Below, in pieces: positions 6,894 through 13,661 of a stretch of DNA of 64,000 bases (the first letter of the stretch is position 1; each line of letters opens with the position of its first letter). Made by a program: the position numbers and the translations under genes. The stretch is from Sphingobium sp. Z007 (GTDB lineage Bacteria > Pseudomonadota > Alphaproteobacteria > Sphingomonadales > Sphingomonadaceae), in NCBI RefSeq assembly GCF_900013425.1, contig NZ_FBXK01000005.1:1488001-1552000 (forward strand), given 5' to 3'. Below the pieces are notes generated by a model that worked only from the letters and a program-made list of their open reading frames with translations, was not told the DNA's origin and did no database searches.

Positions 6894-7120
6894 AGATGAT
6901 CCCTACCGAGGCTGAGGTTCTCGCGCGCATAGACAAATTCTGCGCAGAACACGAGATTCCGCCGACGACCTTTGGCAGGCTTGCTGTGGGTGATAGCAAC
7001 CTAGTTTCCGGTCTTCGTCGGGATCGTTCTGTCACGCTGCGAACCGGCCGCCGCATCATCGAATTCATGGCCGCATATCCATCGCCTTCTGGAGCGACCG
7101 CCCAGCAGGAGGCCGCATGA
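6887..7120 (+). CDS. Cro-like small regulator
   Basis: 77 residues, divergent from the repressor. Helix-turn-helix at about 26-60 (PTTFGRLAVGDSNLVSGLRR). The ATG at 6887 coincides with the predicted transcription start, so this mRNA may be leaderless; an alternative ATG at 6896 would follow GGAG by four bases. The end (QQEAA, with CAGGAGGCC) supplies the ribosome-binding site for the next gene, whose ATG overlaps the stop (ATGA). First gene of the rightward early operon. Confidence 0.7.
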   Translation: MEQMIPTEAEVLARIDKFCAEHEIPPTTFGRLAVGDSNLVSGLRRDRSVTLRTGRRIIEFMAAYPSPSGATAQQEAA

Positions 7121-7608
7121 CGCCGTTCGAATTTCTCGGTTTGATATGCGCATCCGCTGCGATCGGCAGTGCCATCGGCGCACTTACTTGCAATTTGTAT
7201 TTTGGCAAGCGGCGGGCAGCCGTAGAGTCGTTGATCGTCGGCGAAAGCGGGCCGGATTTCGCGCACGGCTGCGCCCGCCCGCGAACAGGCCGCATTACCG
7301 CCGCCGCTGAACCGGTCGACGGCGGTGCGATGGTGCAGTTCTTCCGAAATGGCGAGCCCCACGGACCCGCCATCTTCAAAGAGGGTGAGGATACGGCGGA
7401 GGCCGCCCGCGCACTCAGCATCCCTCCGGCCCCAAAGGAAAACCCGATCATGGACGACGGCGACATCAAACTCCGCCTGCGTTGCATCGACATGGCGCTG
7501 CGCCTTCCAGAGCGCGCCGATGGCGGCGTGATCGTGGATGCACAGCGTTTCTATGATTTCGCGACTAATAAGGCATCGGCGGACAAGGTGCCAGCCGATG
7601 CCCGTTAA
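7117..7608 (+). CDS. hypothetical phage protein with N-terminal membrane helix
   Basis: 163 residues. Hydrophobic N-terminus (FLGLICASAAIGSAIGAL, residues 6-23), a central segment with a toxin-immunity-like or structural beta stretch (MVQFFRNGEPHGPAIF), then a helical C-terminus beginning MDDGDIKLRLRCIDMALRL at about residue 111. That last part resembles stand-alone small phage proteins, so this may be a fusion or two overlapping products. Coupled to the Cro-like gene (ATGA). Function unknown. Confidence 0.6.
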   Translation: MTPFEFLGLICASAAIGSAIGALTCNLYFGKRRAAVESLIVGESGPDFAHGCARPRTGRITAAAEPVDGGAMVQFFRNGEPHGPAIFKEGEDTAEAARALSIPPAPKENPIMDDGDIKLRLRCIDMALRLPERADGGVIVDAQRFYDFATNKASADKVPADAR

Positions 7609-7609
7609 A

Positions 7610-7786
7610 TCATTTCGAAACGACACGCTTTCCGGCCGTGGCTTCAAGGCATTCGGCGTATTGATCGAGAACCTTCGTCCTTCGCGCATCATCGGTGACT
7701 TTTGCGAGGTATTTGAGCAGATCAAACGCAACGCGTTCCGGGCTTCCGCTATCAGGCAGAGCGTCGATGTTAACTGTATCAGCCAT
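7610..7786 (-). CDS. 58-residue protein on the opposite strand inside the rightward operon
   Basis: Reads MADTVNIDALPDSG..., ends ATAGKRVVSK. ATG at 7786 is preceded by GGAATGC at a suitable distance. The amino-acid sequence is typical of a small soluble helical protein (VAFDLLKYLAK, KVLDQYAECLEAT) and codon third positions are as GC-rich as in neighbours. It faces the previous gene tail to tail, one base apart, and runs against the early rightward transcript. Not recognised as a named family. Confidence 0.6.
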   Translation of the reverse strand: MADTVNIDALPDSGSPERVAFDLLKYLAKVTDDARRTKVLDQYAECLEATAGKRVVSK

Positions 7787-7800
7787 TCCGCATTCCTTTC

Positions 7801-7825
7801 AGTCGGTGGGGTAGGATCTCCGACT
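7801..7825. promoter_or_regulatory. inverted repeat upstream of the antisense small gene
   Basis: AGTCGG (7801-7806) and CCGACT (7820-7825) form an inverted repeat around GTAGGAT, the left half of the phage operator motif (7811-7817). It lies 15 bases upstream of the leftward 58-residue gene. Could be an operator for that gene; weak evidence. Confidence 0.3.
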
Positions 7826-7966
7826 GTAGCGACCGGCGGAGGGGCGGCAAGCCTCTCCGCCGCAAGCCCCGCCCTCTGCACCACTTGTGACGCCCGCCTG
7901 GACGACACGGCCATCCGCGCCTGCTCCGTCCGCGATTGCCCGCATGCGCAGCAAGAGGCCGCCTGA
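7811..7966 (+). CDS. short zinc-ribbon-like reading frame, start uncertain
   Basis: The frame ends ...ALCTTCDARLDDTAIRACS, then VRDCPHAQQEAA, with C-x2-C and C-x4-C pairs that look like a small zinc ribbon. No ATG, GTG or TTG was found at a sensible place; the only upstream ATG in frame (7598) would run antisense through the 58-residue gene. Either it uses an unusual start, or its 5' end was lost. Its last codons carry AAGAGG, as in the Cro-like gene, suggesting coupling to a start at 7965. Confidence 0.3.
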   Translation, partial: VGSPTVATGGGAASLSAASPALCTTCDARLDDTAIRACSVRDCPHAQQEAA

Positions 7967-8018
7967 TGATTTCCCTGTTCCATACCGGCTTGATTGCCGC
8001 ACCTGCGAAGGCTTCACC

Positions 8019-8456
8019 ATGGAAATGACGCATTCAATTTCGGACGAGGTCGGAAAACGCGTCATCGCCGACACGCTCCGCCTGTTCGTCGGCCGGGGCA
8101 AGGTCATCAGCTGGGAAGACCTGGCGGCGGCCACCGGCGACAAGGAAGGCACGCTGCGCAGCTATGTCGAGCAGGCGCCGCCCGCGATGCCCGCGCCGAT
8201 GATGATGCGCGTGTTCGCCCAACTGCCCGCCGCCGCGTGGGCCAAGGTGAACGCGGCCATGGGCTTCTGCGCGCCGCCGCGCATCGAGGATGAAGAGGCG
8301 GCCTGCATGCGCCGCGCTCTCGCCCAAGCGTCGCAGCTGGTGGCGGACGGCAACGAGTTCTTGGCTGACGGCATCATCGACCCGCGTGAGAAGGCGATGT
8401 TTTCCGAGCGGGCAGAAGCCCTGATCCCGACCCTTCGGGCGCACATCATCAAATAG
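8019..8456 (+). CDS. putative phage regulator with helix-turn-helix
   Basis: 145 residues from ATG 8019 (site AAGG upstream; a second ATG at 8025). A helix-turn-helix-like segment is visible at about residues 30-52 (VISWEDLAAATGDKEGTLRS), followed by a helical C-terminal half with a Met/Pro-rich hinge (PPAMPAPMMMRV). Position in the rightward early operon after cro is that of lambda cII, but sequence identity to CII is not claimed. Confidence 0.6.
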   Translation: MEMTHSISDEVGKRVIADTLRLFVGRGKVISWEDLAAATGDKEGTLRSYVEQAPPAMPAPMMMRVFAQLPAAAWAKVNAAMGFCAPPRIEDEEAACMRRALAQASQLVADGNEFLADGIIDPREKAMFSERAEALIPTLRAHIIK

Positions 8457-8491
8457 GCATTTAGCGGGCCGCAGCGCCCAGGAGTGAGAAT

Positions 8492-9241
8492 ATGGACAGC
8501 GCGACCAGTGCAGCGCCGGTGATGACCGGTTCTGCGGACGATATTGCTTTGCCTGCAACGCCGACGGTCGCGATCATCGGCGCGGCGACGCTGTATCTGG
8601 GCGACTGCTATGACATCCTCCCCCGCCTGGGTTGGTTCCCCGCGCTGGTGATGGACCCACCCTATGCGTTCGACACATCGGGCGGCGGCCGGTTCCGCGC
8701 CGCCCGCGGCCATACCGACCAGATCGCCGCCGAAGGTCTGGACGAGGGCTTCAGCCACGACATCATCAACCCGCTGCTCTGCGGGTCGGTGATCGTGTTC
8801 TGCCACAACGATCAGATCCCGGCCCTATCTACCTATCTGGACGGCAATTTCGAGCGGTTCGTCATCTGCTCGTGGATCAAGTCCAACCCGATGCCGGTGG
8901 CGAACAAGCATTACCAACCGGACACAGAATTCTACATCCACGCGTGGAACAGCGGCTTCCACCCGCAGGGCGAGCTGGCCGACAAGAAGCGGCACGTCGT
9001 TGCGCCGGTCGGCCGGTCCAAGGAATTCAGCCACCCGACGGTGAAGCCGGACAACGTGATGACGAAGATCGTCCGCAACGCGGCAGGCGCCACCATCTGT
9101 GACCCTTTCATGGGGACGGGATCGACCGGCGTCGCCGTGGTGCGGGACGGGCGCAGCTTCATCGGCATCGAGAAGAACCCGGCGCATTTCGCCACTGCAT
9201 GCGCGCGCCTCGCCGCCGCGCAGGGGTTGGCGTCGGCATGA
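8492..9241 (+). CDS. DNA methyltransferase (N6-adenine/N4-cytosine, DPPY type)
   Basis: 249 residues. Catalytic motif DPPY at 55-58 precedes the SAM-binding motif DPFMGTGSTG at about 207-216, the order of beta-class enzymes; HPTVKP at about 188-193 is also typical. Good site AGGAGTGAG before ATG 8492. Modifies an amino group of adenine or cytosine in a short, unknown target. It is the second methyltransferase of this prophage and, like the cytosine enzyme, has no restriction partner nearby, so anti-restriction or regulatory methylation is the likely role. Confidence 0.88.
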   Translation: MDSATSAAPVMTGSADDIALPATPTVAIIGAATLYLGDCYDILPRLGWFPALVMDPPYAFDTSGGGRFRAARGHTDQIAAEGLDEGFSHDIINPLLCGSVIVFCHNDQIPALSTYLDGNFERFVICSWIKSNPMPVANKHYQPDTEFYIHAWNSGFHPQGELADKKRHVVAPVGRSKEFSHPTVKPDNVMTKIVRNAAGATICDPFMGTGSTGVAVVRDGRSFIGIEKNPAHFATACARLAAAQGLASA

Positions 9242-9600
9242 TGGACACCAAAGCCTTCCGCGCCATGCTCGCGAAGATCATGCCCGGCTATAGCTGGACG
9301 GTGCATCGCGCCACCAAGGGCGCCACCTGTCTGACCGCGACGGGGATACAAACCAGCGGCTTCAACAGGCTCTCGACCCTGCAAGTCACCTATTCGACCG
9401 ACAGCAAGGGCGATTGGTACAAGGCCCGCTCGGCTGGTTTCGGCAAGCGCGCGCCATGGCTGCACGAAAATGGCGATCTCACCCTCGCCCTCGCCCTTCG
9501 TGGCCTGCAAGATCACTATCAGTACATGGCCGCGGCCTATGACGGACATGCGCGCGCTTTGCAGGGTGCCCGTCGGGCTGCCGCGGTGCCCGCAGCATGA
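9238..9600 (+). CDS. hypothetical phage protein
   Basis: 120 residues from ATG 9238, overlapping the methyltransferase stop (ATGA). Small soluble alpha/beta protein (KIMPGYSWTVHRATKG, WLHENGDLTLALALRGLQDHY). Not recognised. Rightward early operon. Confidence 0.6.
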   Translation: MMDTKAFRAMLAKIMPGYSWTVHRATKGATCLTATGIQTSGFNRLSTLQVTYSTDSKGDWYKARSAGFGKRAPWLHENGDLTLALALRGLQDHYQYMAAAYDGHARALQGARRAAAVPAA

Positions 9601-9833
9601 CCCGCCGCCGCTACCGCCGCCGCACCTTCGCCCAGGTGACTGCGCAGGCCCGCGTCGCCGAGCGCGCCCAGATCGCGCAGTTCGGCCGGTGGCAGATCGC
9701 CGCCGTCACCAACCTCATCGCAGCCGGGGCCGTCGACGCAGAGAGCGGATCGCTCCTGGTCACCCGGCTGGAAGCGTTTGTCGAGCAGGTTGAGCAGGGC
9801 CTGCATCTCGCCACGCCTGGAGACGAGAAATGA
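9597..9833 (+). CDS. hypothetical basic phage protein
   Basis: 78 residues, N-terminus strongly basic (MTRRRYRRRTF), remainder helical. Coupled on both sides through ATGA overlaps (9597-9600 and 9830-9833). The basic start suggests nucleic-acid contact; no family recognised. Confidence 0.55.
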   Translation: MTRRRYRRRTFAQVTAQARVAERAQIAQFGRWQIAAVTNLIAAGAVDAESGSLLVTRLEAFVEQVEQGLHLATPGDEK

Positions 9834-10105
9834 AGACCTCCGAACGTAGATATCCGACCCGCCCGGCCTTTCACGCCGCCGCGCCTGCGCGCGACGCTCT
9901 GCCCCCGATCGGCGACAACGAGCTGGTCCAACGCAAAGCTACTGCGCGGGATGGATCGGCGCGGCTGGCCGAGAAGATCGAGGCACTGATCAGTCGCACC
10001 GCCGATGCGCTCACCGTGCCATCCGAATGGGCGGATCGGCGTGAGGACTTCGCCCGCGCCTATCTGGGGTTCGCTGTCACCGATGCGGGCGCCCATGGAG
10101 ATTGA
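9830..10105 (+). CDS. hypothetical phage protein
   Basis: 91 residues; flexible Pro/Ala-rich N-terminus, then a helical part (ARLAEKIEALISRTADAL). No recognised domain. Overlaps the next gene by 11 bases. Confidence 0.55.
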   Translation: MKTSERRYPTRPAFHAAAPARDALPPIGDNELVQRKATARDGSARLAEKIEALISRTADALTVPSEWADRREDFARAYLGFAVTDAGAHGD

Positions 10106-10316
10106 GCCGCGACCCGTCGGCCCGGAGCAGATGGAGGAAGCGATCCTCCTATGTCGCAAGCGCATCGATCGCGCCGTAGCGAAGGTGGCGTCAGCGATGA
10201 CCGAAAAGACGGCCGCCCTATTGGCGCTGGAAGCCGCCGAACACCGCCTCGCCGCATGGCAGGCTGCAAACCCGGACCCGCAGCGGTCCATATTTGAGGA
10301 ATTGTCCAATGTCTGA
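10095..10316 (+). CDS. hypothetical helical phage protein
   Basis: 73 residues from ATG 10095 inside the end of the previous gene; a longer frame starting at 10005 would overlap that gene by 100 bases and is not preferred. Two predicted helices ([20 protein letters not shown], then [15 protein letters not shown]). Overlaps the start of the GapR-like gene by eight bases. Function unknown. Confidence 0.5.
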   Translation: MEIEPRPVGPEQMEEAILLCRKRIDRAVAKVASAMTEKTAALLALEAAEHRLAAWQAANPDPQRSIFEELSNV

Positions 10317-10551
10317 CGGAAATGTCGCCGGCGATCAGCTTCGCTTGCTCATCGAGCGCTGGGAGCGGCTGGATGAAGAAAAGAAGGGCATCGGCGACGA
10401 TCAGAAGGATGTGATGCTGGAAGCTAAGGCGACCGGGTTCGACACCAAGATCATGCGCCAGATCATTCGCTTGCGGAAAATGCAGCCCCATGACCGGCAG
10501 GAAATGGAGGCTATCCTCCAGACCTATCTTGCCGCGCTGGGCATGGAATAG
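10309..10551 (+). CDS. GapR-like (DUF2312) nucleoid-associated protein
   Basis: 80 residues, almost all within the DUF2312 fold: a helical region with [18 protein letters not shown] and [20 protein letters not shown]. Family members such as Caulobacter GapR bind AT-rich and overtwisted DNA and assist chromosome replication. This is a phage-carried copy, placed between early regulators and replication-type genes, so it may organise phage DNA or compete with the host GapR. ATG at 10309 chosen; an upstream in-frame ATG lies inside the previous gene. Confidence 0.85.
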   Translation: MSDGNVAGDQLRLLIERWERLDEEKKGIGDDQKDVMLEAKATGFDTKIMRQIIRLRKMQPHDRQEMEAILQTYLAALGME

Positions 10552-10557
10552 GCCATC

Positions 10558-10974
10558 GTGGCGGCATCGTGGTTCAAAGCGCCGCGCGCAGCAGCAGGGC
10601 GGAAGCGGGCGGCACCCGCTGGTATGGCGGAGCGGCCGGTTCAGCGCGGCGCGATCCGCCTGCTCGCTATGCAGCGCATCGAAGCAGTCGCGGTGCCCAA
10701 TGGAGCGCACTTGGCAGGCGACAAGTTGGCGCGCATCAAGCAGATGGCGGCGCTGCGCAAGGATGGCCTGCGGCCCGGCTTCCCCGACCTGATCCTCTTC
10801 GGCCGTCAGCAACTGCAAATCGGCTTCCTGGAGGTGAAGCGTGAGGTCGGCAATGACCTATCGGACGATCAGGAAGATTGGCGCGACATGCTTATCGGCT
10901 GGGGCTTCCCCTGGGCGATGATCCGCCAGCCGGAAGAGGCGCTGGACGTCGTGCGCGAATGGGGATGGATATGA
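10558..10974 (+). CDS. VRR-NUC domain nuclease
   Basis: 138 residues, GTG start at 10558, six bases after the GapR-like stop. The VRR-NUC core is visible: AVPNGAHLAG (about 43-52), GLRPGFPDLILFG (67-79) with the metal-binding Asp, and LEVKRE (87-92) with the Glu and Lys of the PD-(D/E)XK site, then SDDQEDWRDML. Family enzymes cut branched DNA; in phages they are usually found among replication/recombination genes, as here. Confidence 0.85.
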   Translation: MAASWFKAPRAAAGRKRAAPAGMAERPVQRGAIRLLAMQRIEAVAVPNGAHLAGDKLARIKQMAALRKDGLRPGFPDLILFGRQQLQIGFLEVKREVGNDLSDDQEDWRDMLIGWGFPWAMIRQPEEALDVVREWGWI

Positions 10975-11882
10975 CCAACAAAACTGAACCGCTTACATCG
11001 TCTGATTGCGATTTGCAGGACTTCCCCTTCATGCCTTTGCAGGTCGCCCGGCTGCGCGACAGCGATCTGGCTGCGACCGAGCACCCCGAAGCATGCTGGT
11101 ATGCGGTGCTGCTCTGGGCTGCCTCCTGGCATCAGGTGCCAGCCGCCAGCTTGCCTGACGATGAGATGGTGCTGGCGCGGTTATGCGGACTGGGCCGTGA
11201 TGTGAAGACGTTCCGCAAGCATCGCGCAGGCGCTCTGCGAGGCTTTGTCACATGTTCGGACGGGCGGCTGTATCATCCCGTCGTTGCCGAACAGGCCAAC
11301 GCCGCGTGGAAAGAGAAGCTGGCCTATCGCGATCGCAAGGAGAAGCGCGCGTCCATCGCCAGCAATGCAGCGAAAGCCCGCTGGCAGAGCATGCCCGACC
11401 CTGATGCAGAAGCATACGCGATGCATGATGCATCGAATGGGGATGCATCATGCATGCCCGATGCAATGCTGAAAGGGACAGGGACAGGGACAGGGACAAA
11501 TATTATTGTTGATGATGAGCGCGAGGGCGCGGTCGATATCATCGACCTGACCGCCGAGTTGGCCCGCATGGCTGGCGTCGGCCATCTTGCCCCAGGCCGG
11601 ATAGCCCAGAACATCGACACCGTCCGCGAGTGGATGAGCCACGGCGCCTCGCCGGACGAAATGCGCGGCGCTGTGCAGGACGGCGTGTCAGCCGCCTCCG
11701 CTGCGATCCACAGCCTCAAATATTTCAGCGGCGCAGTGCGCCAGCGCGTCGCCAAACGGGAGAATGGAAATGGGTCAACTGGCCAAGGTTCAGCCGCAGA
11801 GCAGAGCGCTGACGGAATATTGCGAGCCGCCGCTGCCCGACGGGCTGCTCGCCGCGTTGAACAGCAGGCAGAGCGTGCTTGA
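10971..11882 (+). CDS. DUF1376-type phage replication protein
   Basis: 303 residues from ATG 10971, overlapping the nuclease stop (ATGA). N-terminal DUF1376-like region at about 15-110 (DFPFMPLQVARLRDSD, ACWYAVLLWAASW), a linker at about 140-185, and a C-terminal helical part ending in an Arg/Ala-rich tail. Such proteins sit where phages keep the replication initiator (lambda O). The linker-coding DNA is packed with GATGCA repeats, a perfect inverted repeat and a GGGACA tandem, described separately as a candidate origin. Initiator role is inferred from position and the DNA pattern. Confidence 0.7.
   Translation: MTNKTEPLTSSDCDLQDFPFMPLQVARLRDSDLAATEHPEACWYAVLLWAASWHQVPAASLPDDEMVLARLCGLGRDVKTFRKHRAGALRGFVTCSDGRLYHPVVAEQANAAWKEKLAYRDRKEKRASIASNAAKARWQSMPDPDAEAYAMHDASNGDASCMPDAMLKGTGTGTGTNIIVDDEREGAVDIIDLTAELARMAGVGHLAPGRIAQNIDTVREWMSHGASPDEMRGAVQDGVSAASAAIHSLKYFSGAVRQRVAKRENGNGSTGQGSAAEQSADGILRAAAARRAARRVEQQAERA
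11403..11517. repeat. candidate phage origin: GATGCA repeats, perfect hairpin, AT-rich end
   Basis: Inside the replication gene: GATGCA at 11403, 11420, 11427, 11442 and 11460; a perfect inverted repeat ATGCATGATGCATC (11421-11434) / GATGCATCATGCAT (11442-11455) with a 7-base spacer; four tandem GGGACA units (11475-11498); then AT-rich DNA 11499-11517. Repeats plus an unwinding-like element inside the initiator gene is the lambda ori arrangement. Confidence 0.45.
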
Positions 11883-12321
11883 ACTCAAGGTTCCCGGTCC
11901 CGTCAGCCGCGCGGCGCTGCAAGCCTATGTCGACGGAGCACGCCCGCCGCTGGCCGATGAAGAGGAAATCGACACGATAGTCGCGCGCCTCGCCATAGCC
12001 CTGCCACGCAAGCGTGATCAGCCTGGCGTCGATGGCGCAAAGCTAGACATCTACGCCAGCGCATTGAGCGACGTGCCCCTCATAGATCTCCGAGCTGCGT
12101 CGGACTGGATCATCAACAATGCTGGCTTTTTCCCGTCGGTCGCAGAGATCCGCAAGGCAGCGGCAAAGGTGGCCGGACCGCGCACCGCGCGCATCGCCCG
12201 CGCCGAGTTGATGATCCTTCGGCATGATCGTGATTGGACGCAGCCGGTTGCTGAGGGCGAGGTGGTGGATATGGGCGCAATAATGTCCGAGGCGCTGGCG
12301 GCGCACCCGTCGAAGCGGTAA
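11764..12321 (+). CDS. putative phage replication accessory (helicase-loader-like) protein
   Basis: 185 residues from ATG 11764 (GGGAGA just upstream), with other possible starts at ATG 11770 and GTG 11875; the first two overlap the previous gene by more than 110 bases. The conserved-looking part is residues about 90-135 (DIYASALSDVPLIDLRAAS, FFPSVAEIRKAA), a pattern I associate with phage proteins downstream of the initiator, the place of lambda P. Helicase loading is an inference from position only. Confidence 0.55.
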   Translation: MEMGQLAKVQPQSRALTEYCEPPLPDGLLAALNSRQSVLELKVPGPVSRAALQAYVDGARPPLADEEEIDTIVARLAIALPRKRDQPGVDGAKLDIYASALSDVPLIDLRAASDWIINNAGFFPSVAEIRKAAAKVAGPRTARIARAELMILRHDRDWTQPVAEGEVVDMGAIMSEALAAHPSKR

Positions 12322-12350
12322 GAACAAGAGTAGAACGGAGCGAGCGGGAC

Positions 12351-12932
12351 ATGGTTGAACAGGGCAAACAGTGGTGCATTTTGAGGACGTCGGGTCGCAC
12401 CACAATCAGCCTGGCGGAAACGCTGGCGAAGGACGGCTTTGAAGTCTGGACGCCCATAGAGACGCGGAAGGTCACCGTCCCGCGGGCCAACGTGAAGCGT
12501 GAGGTACGGCTACCGATCATGCCGACCTATGTCTTTGCGGCATCGCGCTACCTTAGCGAACTGTTGCAGCTGGCGGCTATGCCGGTGCGGCCACGGCGCG
12601 GCGCTGGCCTGCTGGACGCAGCTCACGCGGCTTTCCATGTCCTGCATTGCTTTGGCGGCATCCCTATCGTGGACGATCGTCATCTGTCTAACCTTCGCCG
12701 ATTGGAGGCGAAGCGCACTCCATTGCGGCGCGCCGCCTATGCGTTCCCCCAGAACAGCAAAGCCCGCGTGAAGGACGGCGCCTATGGAGGAATGACCGGG
12801 GTTGTCATTCGAAGCACGGTTGCCGCCACCACCCTGGACTTTGGCAACGGATGGTCGACGCAAATTCCCACTTCCATCCTGTCGCCAGCCGATGTAGAAC
12901 AGCACGCGAACACCGCCCTAAGGGCGGCTTAG
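12351..12932 (+). CDS. NusG/RfaH-like transcription antitermination protein
   Basis: 193 residues. N-terminal NGN-like domain at about 6-110 (QWCILRTSGRTT, LAKDGFEVWTPIE, RLPIMPTYVFA), and a C-terminal KOW-like segment at about 140-165 (ARVKDGAYGGMTGVVI). NusG paralogues bind RNA polymerase and suppress pausing or termination. The gene is the last of the early rightward operon, directly before a hairpin-rich gap and the late genes, which is the position of lambda Q. It is therefore a good candidate for the late-gene antiterminator. Ribosome-binding site GGAGCGAGCGGGAC precedes the ATG. The last codons form an inverted repeat (12913-12927). Confidence 0.75.
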   Translation: MVEQGKQWCILRTSGRTTISLAETLAKDGFEVWTPIETRKVTVPRANVKREVRLPIMPTYVFAASRYLSELLQLAAMPVRPRRGAGLLDAAHAAFHVLHCFGGIPIVDDRHLSNLRRLEAKRTPLRRAAYAFPQNSKARVKDGAYGGMTGVVIRSTVAATTLDFGNGWSTQIPTSILSPADVEQHANTALRAA

Positions 12933-13022
12933 CTGCACGGGATGCAGCGGGGCGTGCACCGATCAGGGCCATATGGCCGATGCTGACCGCGCCCTCCATC
13001 TGACGGAAGGGCGCTTCCGTCA
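12913..13022 (+). promoter_or_regulatory. array of four inverted repeats after the NusG-like gene
   Basis: In order: CCGCCCTAAGGGCGG (12913-12927, over the stop codon region); GCTGCA/TGCAGC with a 5-base loop (12932-12948); GGCCATATGGCC (12967-12978); TGACGGAAG/CTTCCGTCA with loop GGCG (13001-13022, 9 perfect pairs). None is followed by a U run. Could be a recruitment (nut/ops-like) or processing region for the antiterminator, or weak terminators. 12933-13064 otherwise holds no gene. Confidence 0.4.
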
Positions 13023-13064
13023 TAGTGCTACTGCATTCCATCTCTGTTCATCATCGGAGCGCCC

Positions 13065-13235
13065 ATGCAGCAGCGCCCTTGCCCAGCCGATCAGATGGAA
13101 CGCCTTGCCAGCGAGCTGCACATGCTGGCCTTCGACATGCGCGAGCCATCCCGGTCGCATGATCGCGTCGAGCGGATCATTGATGATGGCGAGCGGATCG
13201 CGGCGCAGGTCCGCGCCTTGGTGCGAGGGCGCTGA
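13065..13235 (+). CDS. 56-residue helical phage protein
   Basis: ATG 13065 with GGAGC seven bases upstream. Product begins MQQRPCPADQMERL and continues as one long charged helix (HDRVERIIDDGERIAAQVRA). Isolated between the hairpin array and the terminase genes. Reading on the opposite strand across the same DNA is less protein-like. The gap 13236-13415 after it shows no gene; it contains C- and G-rich stretches and the first TGTCCGC repeat. Function unknown. Confidence 0.5.
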   Translation: MQQRPCPADQMERLASELHMLAFDMREPSRSHDRVERIIDDGERIAAQVRALVRGR

Positions 13236-13402
13236 CGCGAGTATCCAAACCGTGACCGCCAACCCCGCGACCAGCAGGACCGACACGTAACATTGTTGCG
13301 CGGCAGGGCAACGAACCACCCCACCCCTTTGGGTCCTTCCCAGCCGACTGCGAGTACGGGGGGCAAAGGCGTGGAAAAGGGGCAGCTATGAGGCCCGAAA
13401 GG

Positions 13403-13661
13403 TGTCCGCATTCAAATGTCCGCACCTGTAATCCCCGTCTCTGTCCGCGAGTTCGCTCGACTTGATGGCTGCGATGACAAGCTGGTCCGTCGCGCAATAA
13501 AGTCAGGAAAACTGCCAGTTCTTGAAGGTGGCAAGCTCGACCCCGCGCTGGCCAAAACTGGTTGGCGCAAGCAAAATCGGCGCGGTGCGGACACTGCGGA
13601 CATCAGTGCGGACACCCGGCAAAATGTCCGCACCTCTGTCCGCGCGGTCGATGTGTCCGCG
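13403..13661. repeat. nine-copy TGTCCGC array, candidate packaging (cos/pac) site
   Basis: TGTCCGC occurs in plus orientation at 13403, 13417, 13442, 13625, 13637 and 13654, and inverted (GCGGACA) at 13587, 13596 and 13608; every copy is extended to the octamer TGTCCGCA or TGTCCGCG. The arrangement is three direct, three inverted, three direct. It straddles the start of the small terminase gene, the usual place of terminase-binding sites (cosB, pac). Confidence 0.5.

Noticed and set aside
7965..8027. 20-codon frame starting at ATG 7965 (TGATG)
   Set aside because: Too short and without further support; it may only serve to couple translation to the gene at 8019.
11475..11498. GGGACA tandem as a phase-variation tract
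   Set aside because: The unit is six bases, so changes in copy number cannot shift the frame; better explained as part of the repeat-rich candidate origin.
13020..13319. 99-codon minus-strand frame with a membrane-like segment
   Set aside because: The opposing 56-residue plus-strand gene has a ribosome site and better protein character, and no other leftward gene lies nearby.
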